A stretch of DNA of 64,000 nt from JBMYZL01 sp049610385 (GTDB taxonomy: Bacteria; Bacteroidota; Bacteroidia; Flavobacteriales_D; Sanyastnellaceae), in NCBI GenBank assembly GCA_049610385.1, contig JBMYZL010000001.1, positions 158,570 through 222,569 of the forward strand, given 5' to 3'. The position numbers and the translations under genes are program-made. The notes under the pieces are model-generated. The model did not search any database. It was not told the DNA's origin and saw only the letters and a list, made by a program, of their open reading frames with translations. Below, piece after piece: positions 18,328 through 25,793 of this stretch; the first letter of the stretch is position 1, and every line of letters starts with the position of its first letter.

Positions 18328-18358
18328 GGCGATTTGAATTTTGAAGCCAAAAATAGGG

Positions 18359-18820
18359 TCAGAGTCGGCGTGCCATCATTTTGTGTCGGCCAATTTTCGG
18401 CACGACATAGGCATCACTTCGGAAGGTAAATCCCATGCGTTCGTAGAAGCCAAATGCCACCTCACGCGCATCACACCAGACCCAATGCGCGCCCAACAAA
18501 CGGGCTTCTGCACAAAACGCCTCAATCAATGCGGCACCGGCGCCTTGACCGCGCACCTCCGGCAACGTTCCCATGACCCGCAGCCTTCGCACGATATCAT
18601 CCTTGGGCAGCGCCAATGGATATCGCTCGGAACGCTGATCGAACATGGAACAAACCCCAACCAAAGTCCCGTCCAACAGGAACACCCCAAAATGACGCGT
18701 GCTCTCATCATCATCGTTTTCGATGATGCACGCTTCAGGTGCAGGTTGATGAGGCCAAAGGACCTGATGACGCACGGGACGTGTGGCTTCAGCTGAGATT
18801 TTTCGGACAACGAATGACAT
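18359..18820 (-). CDS. GNAT-family N-acetyltransferase
   Basis: 153 residues from the ATG at 18820. The acetyl-CoA binding motif A reads MGTLPEVRGQGAGAALIEAF (R-G-x-G-A) and the C-terminal motif B reads VAFGFYERMGFTFRSD, both typical of GNAT enzymes. Longer in-frame starts reach back into the upstream gene and add no recognisable sequence. It overlaps the preceding hypothetical gene by 32 bases. The substrate is unknown. Confidence 0.85.
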   Translation of the reverse strand: MSFVVRKISAEATRPVRHQVLWPHQPAPEACIIENDDDESTRHFGVFLLDGTLVGVCSMFDQRSERYPLALPKDDIVRRLRVMGTLPEVRGQGAGAALIEAFCAEARLLGAHWVWCDAREVAFGFYERMGFTFRSDAYVVPKIGRHKMMARRL

Positions 18821-19256
18821 CAATCTGGAGGAATGTGGCCACATTTTGGGCCAATGATCGTTTTGTGAATTCGTGAACGCCAAACCACTCACCATCCGCC
18901 AAGAACCAACCCAATTCCCAAGACATGATGCCGACGGCATTGGGCGAACCCCGTCTGTTCGTAGTGGATTGTTTAGTGGCCAGCATGCCCCATTCGGCAT
19001 CTACCGGTTTGTTGTGCCAGCGACCCCATCTCAAGCCTCCCCATCCCATCCATGATCGCAATCGGTTGTCTTCCAAAAGCGTGCAACCGCTTTCCAATCT
19101 CGACCCGAGACCGATGCCCACAATCGCAAAGCTCGCCAACGGAAAACTGCGCAACGGCAAACTGGCCACCAACGCCATCCCTGAGAAGATGGCCATCGGA
19201 ATTCCAATGCCTGAACGGCCTTCACACCAGTCCATTTCCCGCCTCTTCTCTCTCAT
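18789..19256 (-). CDS. Hypothetical protein with N-terminal membrane segment
   Basis: 155 residues, not recognised. The ATG at 19256 overlaps the stop of the S4-protein gene in an ATGA arrangement, which supports this start. Residues about 15-45 are hydrophobic (IPMAIFSGMALVASLPL), so the protein may be anchored or exported; the remainder is rich in Trp and Gly (WMGWGGLRWGRWHNK) and ends in a mixed alpha/beta-looking segment. It lies between an RNA-binding heat-shock-type protein and a GNAT enzyme, which gives no clear functional hint. Confidence 0.6.
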   Translation of the reverse strand: MREKRREMDWCEGRSGIGIPMAIFSGMALVASLPLRSFPLASFAIVGIGLGSRLESGCTLLEDNRLRSWMGWGGLRWGRWHNKPVDAEWGMLATKQSTTNRRGSPNAVGIMSWELGWFLADGEWFGVHEFTKRSLAQNVATFLQIDVIRCPKNLS

Positions 19257-19612
19257 CTGAAATGTTTTTCCCAATCCCTGCGATCTCGTTTTGTGGGGCG
19301 GCCGACTGGGCGGGTCAAATCCCGCTGGGCCAAACGAATTTGTTCCAGCTTGTCCAATTCAGACTGGGGGGTCAAGTCCCGCACATGCTGCTCGACGAGT
19401 GAAGCACCCACCCGGGATTTTGGAAATCCCAGAACTTCATAAGCAAAGACTACAGCACCTTTGCGCACTTCAATGCGTTCACCAGATTTCAACTCCAAAG
19501 CCGGTTTCACCGGTTTTCCGCGCAAGAACACCTTTCCGTCTCTGCAATGCGCAGAGGCTTGAGATCGGGTTTTGAACACCCGCACTGCCCAAAGAAATTT
19601 GTCCACTCGCAT
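19253..19612 (-). CDS. S4-domain RNA-binding protein, Hsp15/HslR-like
   Basis: 119 residues. The S4 domain fills the first half (MRVDKFLWAVRVFKTRSQAS, CRDGKVFLRGKPVKPALELK, GERIEV), followed by a basic tail (RPVGRPTKRDRRDWEKHF). This is the Hsp15/RqcP-type architecture, whose members bind stalled 50S subunits carrying peptidyl-tRNA. It is the first gene of the minus-strand unit that runs down to the glycosyltransferases. Confidence 0.9.
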   Translation of the reverse strand: MRVDKFLWAVRVFKTRSQASAHCRDGKVFLRGKPVKPALELKSGERIEVRKGAVVFAYEVLGFPKSRVGASLVEQHVRDLTPQSELDKLEQIRLAQRDLTRPVGRPTKRDRRDWEKHFR

Positions 19613-19670
19613 GTCCGAAAGTTAGCGCCTCCATGCCAATCCCCCCGACCATGCAGCTCTTCTCCTTCGT

Positions 19671-22091
19671 TCACAACTCAATGATGCAACCCAAAGCTGG
19701 CAACAGGCTGCCGCTGCTTGGATCCAGGGTTCTGGCATCATAAACACCGTCATTGTCGAGGTCCAAAGGCAGGCCTGTCTCAAAATCGCGCACCACATCA
19801 GTCACGGGTGGTTGAGGCACCGCTGCTGCTGTGGCGTTTTGAACTTCGAAAAAAACATCCAGAGACCAACGCTCAAAAAACCACTTGCGATCGACCCGAA
19901 TGTCCAATTGATGAAATGCGTCATTGCGACCGGCATTCAATCGGGAATAATCCGGAAGCGGACGACCGTAAAAATCCCAGGTATCTACCGCCAATGATGC
20001 CAAATCCACAGGCGTATATGGCAATCCACCGCTGAAAAGGAGTCGTGCACCCAATTCCCATCCTGAATCCCATTTTTTGCCCCCAGTCAAACTCAGAATG
20101 TGTCGATTGTCCCAAGCCGAAGGGGTCATTTTCCCGCCATCATCAGCGTATTCACTGCGAACAAAAGTGTAAGCCATCAGACCGTAAAACCCTTTGTACA
20201 AACGCTGTTGCACCAGCAATTCCGTGCCATAAGACCTGCCTGTTCCATTGAATCGGATGGCCTCGTTTCCCACCACACCGAAATCTGCCCCCAAATTGGC
20301 CAAGGCAATCCCGGTCTTCAAACTGACCGGGGCGTTGTAGTAATCTTTGAAAAATCCTTCCACGGACACCACAAAATTTTTGGCGCCGCCTTCCCACCTC
20401 AATCCTGCTACCGCCTGACGGTTGGACAGGTAACGCGTCTCATCTGTGGCGTTCACACGTCCGCCCGACGCATCTTCGAAACCGAGAACTGTGTAAGCCG
20501 GGAGTTGATGATAAATGCCCGTGTTGGCATTGAAAGTCCACTCTGGAGCAAAGGCCCATGAAGCAGAAAGACGTGGCGAAAGTTGACGCATTGGATTCTT
20601 CAATCCTTGTGCAGCAGTGGAGCCGTCAATGCGAAGCCCCGCTGACAAGGTGAGGCGTTCTGAAGCAAATCGGCGTGCACTGATTTGGCCAAATGCTCCA
20701 TACTTCCATGCCTGGTAAGCCGACGCAAAATCCACTTCATCCAACATGCCTGTATTCATGTCAAAACGCTTCTCAAATGTGGCATTGTTGTATTTCACAT
20801 ATTCCGCTGCCAACCCCCAGGTCGCCTCAGCACCACCCCCGAAGTACTTGCGACGCTCCGCTCTGAATTTGTTCTCGATTTCTTGGGACAAGTAGTCGCG
20901 AAGCAACGTGGAATCGATATCGTTTCCTGCGTGCTTGTAGGCCCTGTTGTTCAACATGTTGCGACTCGCGATGAACGTCCATCTGCCGTCATCGAGGTAT
21001 CGATCCCATTTGGCCCCTTGAGAATAATTCCACTGGGTTTGCACATCCAAAAAACCCAAAATGGCGACGCGCTCCAAGTAATCATCTGCTGCCGTGTCCG
21101 CTGCTAAGGCCGTGTTCAACTCAAAATCGTCTAAAGCACCCAACCCCAATACAGTGACGGCGTTGCGGTCATCCGGACGACAAGTCCATTTGAACTGGTA
21201 GTCATTGTATATGGGCAAAAAGGGCAATCCCAAGGCCTCAAAAACCAACTGAAGGTAACTTCTCCGAAAACTGGCAATCAATGAGGAACGCTCACCCGTG
21301 GGGCCTTCCAGGGTCAATCCCAAGTCGCTGGTTCCCACCACCAAATTTGCCGTCCACTCGTCTGTCCTGGCCTCTTTGAAACTGAACTCCATCACACTGC
21401 TGAGGGCATTGCCACGGGCCGCTGGAAAAGCACCCGCATAGAAATCGATGTTTTCCACCAAGTCCACATTGATCATGCCCACAGGTCCTCCCGAGGCCCC
21501 TTGTGTAGCAAAGTGGTTGATGTTGGGAATCTCGATTCCATCGATGTAAAACCGATTTTCATTGGGTGCACCACCACGGATCACAATGTCGTTGCGAAAG
21601 CTCGGAATTGCAGCTACCCCCGGCAACGTTCGAATCGCCCGACTGATGTCCCTGCCACCTCCAGGGTTGCGTTTGATCTCATTTGTCCCCAAACTTCGAA
21701 CCGACAGAGGAGCCTCGGCCAGAGTCGCGCGGCGCGAGGCGACCACTTCAGCCTCTTCAATCGCAATGGCCTGTTCCCGAAGTTGAACGTTGACCACAGC
21801 TGGACGCGCAGGCGTCACCTCAATTTCAAATATTGTCCGGGATTCATAGCCCACAAAACTGACAACAATGTTTGCTGTGCCTGCCGCGACGCCAACCAAT
21901 TCAAAGCCCCCATCAAAATCGGTGGTTGTTCCCGTGGTCAATCCCTGCAGTACAACCGTCGCAAACGGGATGGAAGCATTGGTTGCTTCATCGGTCACTT
22001 GGCCCCGAATGATGCCGGTTTGTCCGTGGGCATTCGCCATCATCATGCACAAGGCGTAGACGACCAAAAAGGAATGAAGCATTCTTCTCAT
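19671..22091 (-). CDS. TonB-dependent outer membrane receptor with carboxypeptidase-regulatory-like N-domain
   Basis: 806 residues. A signal peptide (to NAHGQ) is followed by a CarbopepD_reg-like domain (GIIRGQVTDEATNASIPFAT, about 25-110), a plug domain (LGTNEIKRNPGGGRDISRAI, VIRGGAPNENRFYIDGIEIP) and a 22-strand-type beta barrel. This is the SusC/RagA-like TonB receptor layout of Bacteroidota. No SusD gene is adjacent, so it belongs to the SusD-less group and its ligand is unknown. It lies 53 bases after the end of dnaX and may be cotranscribed with it. Confidence 0.92.
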   Translation of the reverse strand: MRRMLHSFLVVYALCMMMANAHGQTGIIRGQVTDEATNASIPFATVVLQGLTTGTTTDFDGGFELVGVAAGTANIVVSFVGYESRTIFEIEVTPARPAVVNVQLREQAIAIEEAEVVASRRATLAEAPLSVRSLGTNEIKRNPGGGRDISRAIRTLPGVAAIPSFRNDIVIRGGAPNENRFYIDGIEIPNINHFATQGASGGPVGMINVDLVENIDFYAGAFPAARGNALSSVMEFSFKEARTDEWTANLVVGTSDLGLTLEGPTGERSSLIASFRRSYLQLVFEALGLPFLPIYNDYQFKWTCRPDDRNAVTVLGLGALDDFELNTALAADTAADDYLERVAILGFLDVQTQWNYSQGAKWDRYLDDGRWTFIASRNMLNNRAYKHAGNDIDSTLLRDYLSQEIENKFRAERRKYFGGGAEATWGLAAEYVKYNNATFEKRFDMNTGMLDEVDFASAYQAWKYGAFGQISARRFASERLTLSAGLRIDGSTAAQGLKNPMRQLSPRLSASWAFAPEWTFNANTGIYHQLPAYTVLGFEDASGGRVNATDETRYLSNRQAVAGLRWEGGAKNFVVSVEGFFKDYYNAPVSLKTGIALANLGADFGVVGNEAIRFNGTGRSYGTELLVQQRLYKGFYGLMAYTFVRSEYADDGGKMTPSAWDNRHILSLTGGKKWDSGWELGARLLFSGGLPYTPVDLASLAVDTWDFYGRPLPDYSRLNAGRNDAFHQLDIRVDRKWFFERWSLDVFFEVQNATAAAVPQPPVTDVVRDFETGLPLDLDNDGVYDARTLDPSSGSLLPALGCIIEL

Positions 22092-22144
22092 GGTATGAGA
22101 ACACCCTTTCGGGGGACAGGTTCAAATGGCCGCGAATTTTCAAT

Positions 22145-22826
22145 TCAACTCAAGTCCAAGTCCAACCGCTTCCGCAATTCCTCCAACAATGGATGGCGCC
22201 CCACCATGGCGTCGTAACGCTCTTTGTCCGACATGAATTGCTGGGGCATATGTTCATCGACCACCTCTTCAAGAACCACTTTCAACTCCAAACCTCCGTT
22301 GCGGGTTTTCTGCCTCAAATGGGCCAACAATTCGGCGCGAATCTCTGCGAGCTGAGCCTCTTGTAATTCATTCACCACATGAAATACAACCGTTTGACCA
22401 TCCAAGGTGGGTTTGCGATTTTGGAGGGTAGCAGCCAAGTTGAATTGTTCAGCCTTTTCTTTCTGCACACCAAACGCATTCCAGCTCTCCACCACTTGCT
22501 CTTCTGAAACCGGATCGTTCATGGCATCCCAATCTGCCGCAATTTCAGCCTTTGTTTTGGGCCGAACAGGGGCCTTCAATGTCATCGGCTCACTGATTTC
22601 AATTTGTCCATTTCTCAGCCCTCCCACCTTGATTTTTTTGGTCACAATGGGCGTTTCCGTGGTGAGAGTTTCTTCAACCTTGGAAGGCGCAGTTGAAGTC
22701 TTGGAAGGGGAAGCTGTTTCCAAAAGAGGTTTTGAGGTACCGGAGTCGGGTCGAGCCACATTCGCTTGAACTGAAGGCCGATCACTCCGCCAAGCATCCG
22801 CAAAAATGGGGATCAGGCTGGCGTTA
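22145..22826 (-). CDS. dnaX: dnaX tau-specific C-terminal extension, in shifted frame
   Basis: This frame continues dnaX after the 11-A run and adds about 227 residues. It has no ATG until about 80 codons in (22585), and its only upstream start would be a TTG inside dnaX, so it is not a credible independent gene. The join reads EKK-NNASLIPIF if one base is skipped. A low-complexity Ser/Thr/Pro linker comes first, then a folded-looking C-terminus (VVFHVVNELQEAQLAEIRAE, LLEELRKRLDLDL), the expected position of the tau part that binds the polymerase alpha subunit. Production needs transcriptional or ribosomal slippage, or the run length is an assembly error. Confidence 0.75.
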
Positions 22827-22837
22827 TTTTTTTTTTT
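22824..22837 (-). promoter_or_regulatory. Poly-A slippage site with immediate stop in dnaX
   Basis: The minus strand has eleven consecutive A residues (22837 to 22827) directly followed by TAA in the dnaX frame. A G-rich stretch (GAAGGGGGTG) sits immediately upstream. Long A runs are established sites of RNA polymerase slippage in dnaX of Thermus thermophilus and elsewhere. Losing one A or gaining two would fuse the clamp-loader part to the tau tail. Confidence 0.65.
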
Positions 22838-23909
22838 CACCCCCTTCAAGGGATGCCAACTGCATCAACATCAATTCCACGAGGAGCCGCTGGTGATTGC
22901 TCATCCTGAACTGGGTATCTGCTTGATTGACGTGTTCCAATGCCCGAACCAGAAAATGCAAACTGCATTTCTGCGCTTGTTCGCGATAAGCCGATATGAC
23001 TTCATCGGTGGCCTCCATCAATTTCAAAGTGGACTCATCTCTGCTGACCATCAAGTTCCGAAGGTGTTCCCCCATGCCTGTGACAAAATGATGAGGGTCA
23101 AATCCTCTTGCCAAAATCTCATCGAAAATCAGCAACAGCTCACCAACTTCGCCGACGAGGGCACAATCCACTGAACGAAAAAAAGTGGTGTGATCCAACA
23201 CGTGCAGGTGCTCAGCCACTGTTTCATAAGTCAAATTCCGCCCGGCAAATGCAACCAACTGGTCGAAAATGCTCAAAGCATCGCGCAGGGCGCCATCGGC
23301 TTTTGTGGCCACAATGTGCAAGGCCTGTTCTTCAGCCTCAATGCCTTCCTGTTTGCAAATTCCTTGCAGATGAACGACCATGTCTGGAACCGTGATGCGA
23401 TGAAAATCGAAAATCTGGCATCGCGACAAAATCGTAGGCAAGATCTTGTGCTTTTCCGTGGTTGCGAGGATGAACACGGCATGGGCTGGTGGTTCTTCCA
23501 AAGTTTTGAGGAAAGCGTTGAAAGCGGCCTGAGATAGCATGTGCACCTCATCGATGATGTACACCTTGTATTTGCCTCGTTGCGGTGGAATGCGAACTTG
23601 GTCCACAATTGACCGAATGTCCTCAACCTTGTTGTTCGAGGCAGCATCCAACTCAAAAACATTGAATGCATAATCCGCCTCTTCCACAGACTCAAATCCA
23701 TTGATGGCACGTGCAAAAATCCGAGCACTTGTGGTTTTGCCCACACCGCGTGGTCCACAAAACAAATAGGCTTGGGCAATTTGTTCCTGGGCAATGGCTT
23801 GCTTCAGCGTTCGCGTGATGCCCTCTTGCCCAACAACTGTCCCCCACTCTTTAGGGCGATACTTGCGAGCGGAAACGGTGTAATTCGATTGTGTAGCTGC
23901 CTCGGCCAT
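22824..23909 (-). CDS. dnaX: DNA polymerase III clamp-loader subunit gamma/tau, domains I-III
   Basis: 361 residues. Walker A is CGPRGVGKTTSARIFARA and Walker B lies in VYIIDEVHMLSQAAFNAFLK; the arginine-finger region reads ILSRCQIFDF. Domain III ends at SNHQRLLVELMLMQLASLEGG, and the frame then stops in EKKK-stop at an 11-A run. This is the length of a gamma product. The four-cysteine zinc module found in many DnaX proteins between the Walker A helix and ELDAASNN is absent here. The protein loads the beta clamp with HolA and HolB. The continuation (tau part) lies in the +1/-2 frame downstream. Confidence 0.93.
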   Translation of the reverse strand: MAEAATQSNYTVSARKYRPKEWGTVVGQEGITRTLKQAIAQEQIAQAYLFCGPRGVGKTTSARIFARAINGFESVEEADYAFNVFELDAASNNKVEDIRSIVDQVRIPPQRGKYKVYIIDEVHMLSQAAFNAFLKTLEEPPAHAVFILATTEKHKILPTILSRCQIFDFHRITVPDMVVHLQGICKQEGIEAEEQALHIVATKADGALRDALSIFDQLVAFAGRNLTYETVAEHLHVLDHTTFFRSVDCALVGEVGELLLIFDEILARGFDPHHFVTGMGEHLRNLMVSRDESTLKLMEATDEVISAYREQAQKCSLHFLVRALEHVNQADTQFRMSNHQRLLVELMLMQLASLEGGEKKK

Positions 23910-24038
23910 GGTCAGAGGTCAAATATCGCATCAATTTGCCGGCTTGAAAAAAAACACCGGAGAACCTTATGAACATGTTATGAATGACCCCAAGCATTCG
24001 AATCGAAATCAAAACCACCGAAGCCAACACCTCAAACC

Positions 24039-24069
24039 TTGCATTTTCAAGCTAACCACACTACTTTTG
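24039..24069 (+). promoter_or_regulatory. Promoter of the rpsF-rpsR-rplI operon
   Basis: TTG at 24039-24041, a 20-base spacer, then TACTTTTG at 24062-24069, a perfect TAnnTTTG -7 element. The rpsF start codon is 31 bases downstream. Confidence 0.75.
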
Positions 24070-24100
24070 CGCCCCATTATAATTACCAAAGTTCAATCCA

Positions 24101-24466
24101 ATGAACAGATACGAAACTGTTTTCATCATGACTCCCGTGCTATCTGCAGAGCAGGTGGCGGAAACAGTTGAGAAGTTCCGTGGTTACCTCACCAGCAATG
24201 GCGCGAATGTCATTCACGAGGAATCATGGGGTCTCCGAAAGTTGGCCTACCCCATCCAAAAGAAGTCAACTGGCTTCTATCAACTGGTTGAGTTCGAGGT
24301 CGATGCATCGGTGATTCTCCCCTTCGAAACTGAATTCCGTAGGGACGAGCGAATCATTCGATTCCTCACCACCAAAATGGACAAGCACCATGTTGCTTAC
24401 GCCGAAAGCCGTCGCAACAAATCGAAGCAAACGGAGGAGGCCGCAGTCGACTCAAACAACGGATAA
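24101..24466 (+). CDS. rpsF: 30S ribosomal protein bS6
   Basis: 121 residues, beginning NRYETVFIMTPVLSAEQ, with the bS6 core ESWGLRKLAYPIQKKSTGFY and FRRDERIIRFLTTK. bS6 pairs with bS18 on the 30S platform. An acidic Glu/Asp-containing tail follows. It is first in the conserved rpsF-rpsR-rplI operon; rpsR begins 2 bases after its stop. Confidence 0.97.
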   Translation: MNRYETVFIMTPVLSAEQVAETVEKFRGYLTSNGANVIHEESWGLRKLAYPIQKKSTGFYQLVEFEVDASVILPFETEFRRDERIIRFLTTKMDKHHVAYAESRRNKSKQTEEAAVDSNNG

Positions 24467-24468
24467 TC

Positions 24469-24732
24469 ATGGCTGAAAAGAACGTACGTTACCTCAACCC
24501 CATTAGCATTGAGACCAAGTCTGAAAAGTACTGCCGGTTTCAAAAGAAGGGCATCAAGTACATCGATTACAAGGATGCCGACTTTTTGTTAATGCTTTGC
24601 AACGAGCAAGGAAAGATTTTGCCGCGCCGCTTGACGGGAACTTCCCTTAAGTACCAGCGGAAGGTGTCCCAGGCGATCAAGAAGGCGCGTCACCTGGCCC
24701 TCATGCCTTATGTCGCCGATAACCTTCGTTAA
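24469..24732 (+). CDS. rpsR: 30S ribosomal protein bS18
   Basis: 87 residues. It shows the bS18 signatures KYCRFQKKGIKYIDYKDAD and GKILPRRLTGTSLKYQRKV, including the basic segment that contacts 16S rRNA and bS6. It sits between rpsF and rplI, as in most Bacteroidota. Confidence 0.97.
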   Translation: MAEKNVRYLNPISIETKSEKYCRFQKKGIKYIDYKDADFLLMLCNEQGKILPRRLTGTSLKYQRKVSQAIKKARHLALMPYVADNLR

Positions 24733-24744
24733 TATCCGACCGCT

Positions 24745-25191
24745 ATGGACATCATTTTGAAAGAAGACGTCGAAAACTTGGGCCACAAGTTTGACATCGT
24801 AAGCGTGAAGGCAGGATATGCACGTAATTTCCTAATTCCACAGGGCATGGCCGTCGCAGCGACCAAATCTGCTCGCAAAGTCGCAGAAGAGGTGGCACGC
24901 CAGCAGGCCCACAAAGCAGCGAAGGCATTGGAACAGGCCCAGGGTCTAGCAGAGGCCATTGGCAAATTGAAATTGAGCATCGGCGCCAAAGCCGGCGAAA
25001 ATGGCAAAATCTTCGGATCTGTTAACGCCATCCAATTGTCCGAAGCGATTCAAAAAGCCGGTTATGACGTTGAGCGTAAGCAAATCAACTTGTCTGACGA
25101 CCACATCAAGACACTTGGCTCTTATACTGCGGAAATTAAGCTGCATAAGGGTGTGAAAGCCACCGTGGAGTTCGAGGTGGTTGCAGATTGA
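24745..25191 (+). CDS. rplI: 50S ribosomal protein bL9
   Basis: 148 residues. The N-terminal domain begins MDIILKEDVENLGHKFDIVS and continues with GYARNFLIPQGMAVAAT, the rRNA-binding loop. A long connecting helix (about 45-75) and the C-terminal domain ending ELHKG-type VKATVEFEVVAD follow. It is the last gene of the ribosomal operon, which ends in a strong terminator. Confidence 0.97.
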   Translation: MDIILKEDVENLGHKFDIVSVKAGYARNFLIPQGMAVAATKSARKVAEEVARQQAHKAAKALEQAQGLAEAIGKLKLSIGAKAGENGKIFGSVNAIQLSEAIQKAGYDVERKQINLSDDHIKTLGSYTAEIKLHKGVKATVEFEVVAD

Positions 25192-25243
25192 TTATTCCTG
25201 AGGGGAAAGGAGAGAGAGGAGAGAGAGTCGATTGAGAATTTTG

Positions 25244-25290
25244 AAAAATGCGGCAATTTCATTTTTGGGATTGACCGCATTTTTTGTTTT
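25244..25290 (+). terminator. Terminator of the rpsF-rpsR-rplI operon
   Basis: AAAAATGCGG (25244-25253) pairs with CCGCATTTTT (25275-25284), with a further CAAT/ATTG pairing inside, followed by a T-rich tract. It lies about 50 bases after rplI. A purine-rich GA tract (25200-25229) precedes it. Confidence 0.85.
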
Positions 25291-25409
25291 CGACAACGCC
25301 TGGTTTTTGATTCTTGATTTACCCTATACTGGGATGGGCTCCACTTTTCTGTGAGACCAATTCAAGCGATGAATCAAAACAAACTAAATCTTGAAAACGG
25401 CGACAAACC

Positions 25410-25696
25410 CATCTCGCCAGATTGCATTCATTGTGTTGGCAATCTCCCTTTGGAACAACCACGTCCAAAATGGCCATACACTCAACGGCCAATCCTCTCG
25501 CCACATTGATGCCTTAAAGACTCTCTTTCACCCCCTTCGTCCAATTCCATCGGCGATATTTGCGGGGATACTCAACCCTGCGCGAAGCCTTGGTCGCGAG
25601 TTCCAAAATCCAGCGGTGAAGCCAGAAGATGTTTACGAACTTTGTGAATCAATTGAGTTGCCTTTCTGTACACCTCCAACCCCTCAGGTCCCACAT
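25410..25696 (-). pseudogene. Decayed four-helix-bundle (23S rRNA intervening-sequence type) protein gene
   Basis: Between rplI and uvrB the minus strand holds fragments of one protein spread over three frames. In order they read GLEVYRKATQLIHKVRKHL, then after a frameshift RAGLSIPANIADGIGRRG, then after another shift NVARGLAVECMAILDVV. These match the order and signatures of the four-helix-bundle family (dLxVWxxA, RRAxxSIxxNIAEGxGR, FLxIAxGSxxExxxxL). At least two frameshifts and a stop break it. It accounts for most of the roughly 600-base stretch without an intact gene; nothing else convincing is seen there apart from the rplI terminator. Confidence 0.75.
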
Positions 25697-25793
25697 TTAA
25701 ACTAACGGTTTAAAAGATTGTTAAGCAACTACTTACATATCCAAACCCCTTCTTAATCCTGTCTCTCACCTCCCTCATCCCGTCCACGAACCC

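Noticed and set aside
22585..22849. dnaX tail as a separate gene with its own start
   Set aside because: The only early start is a TTG inside dnaX; the first ATG is about 80 codons into the tail, after the linker, and the sequence continues dnaX smoothly across the A run.
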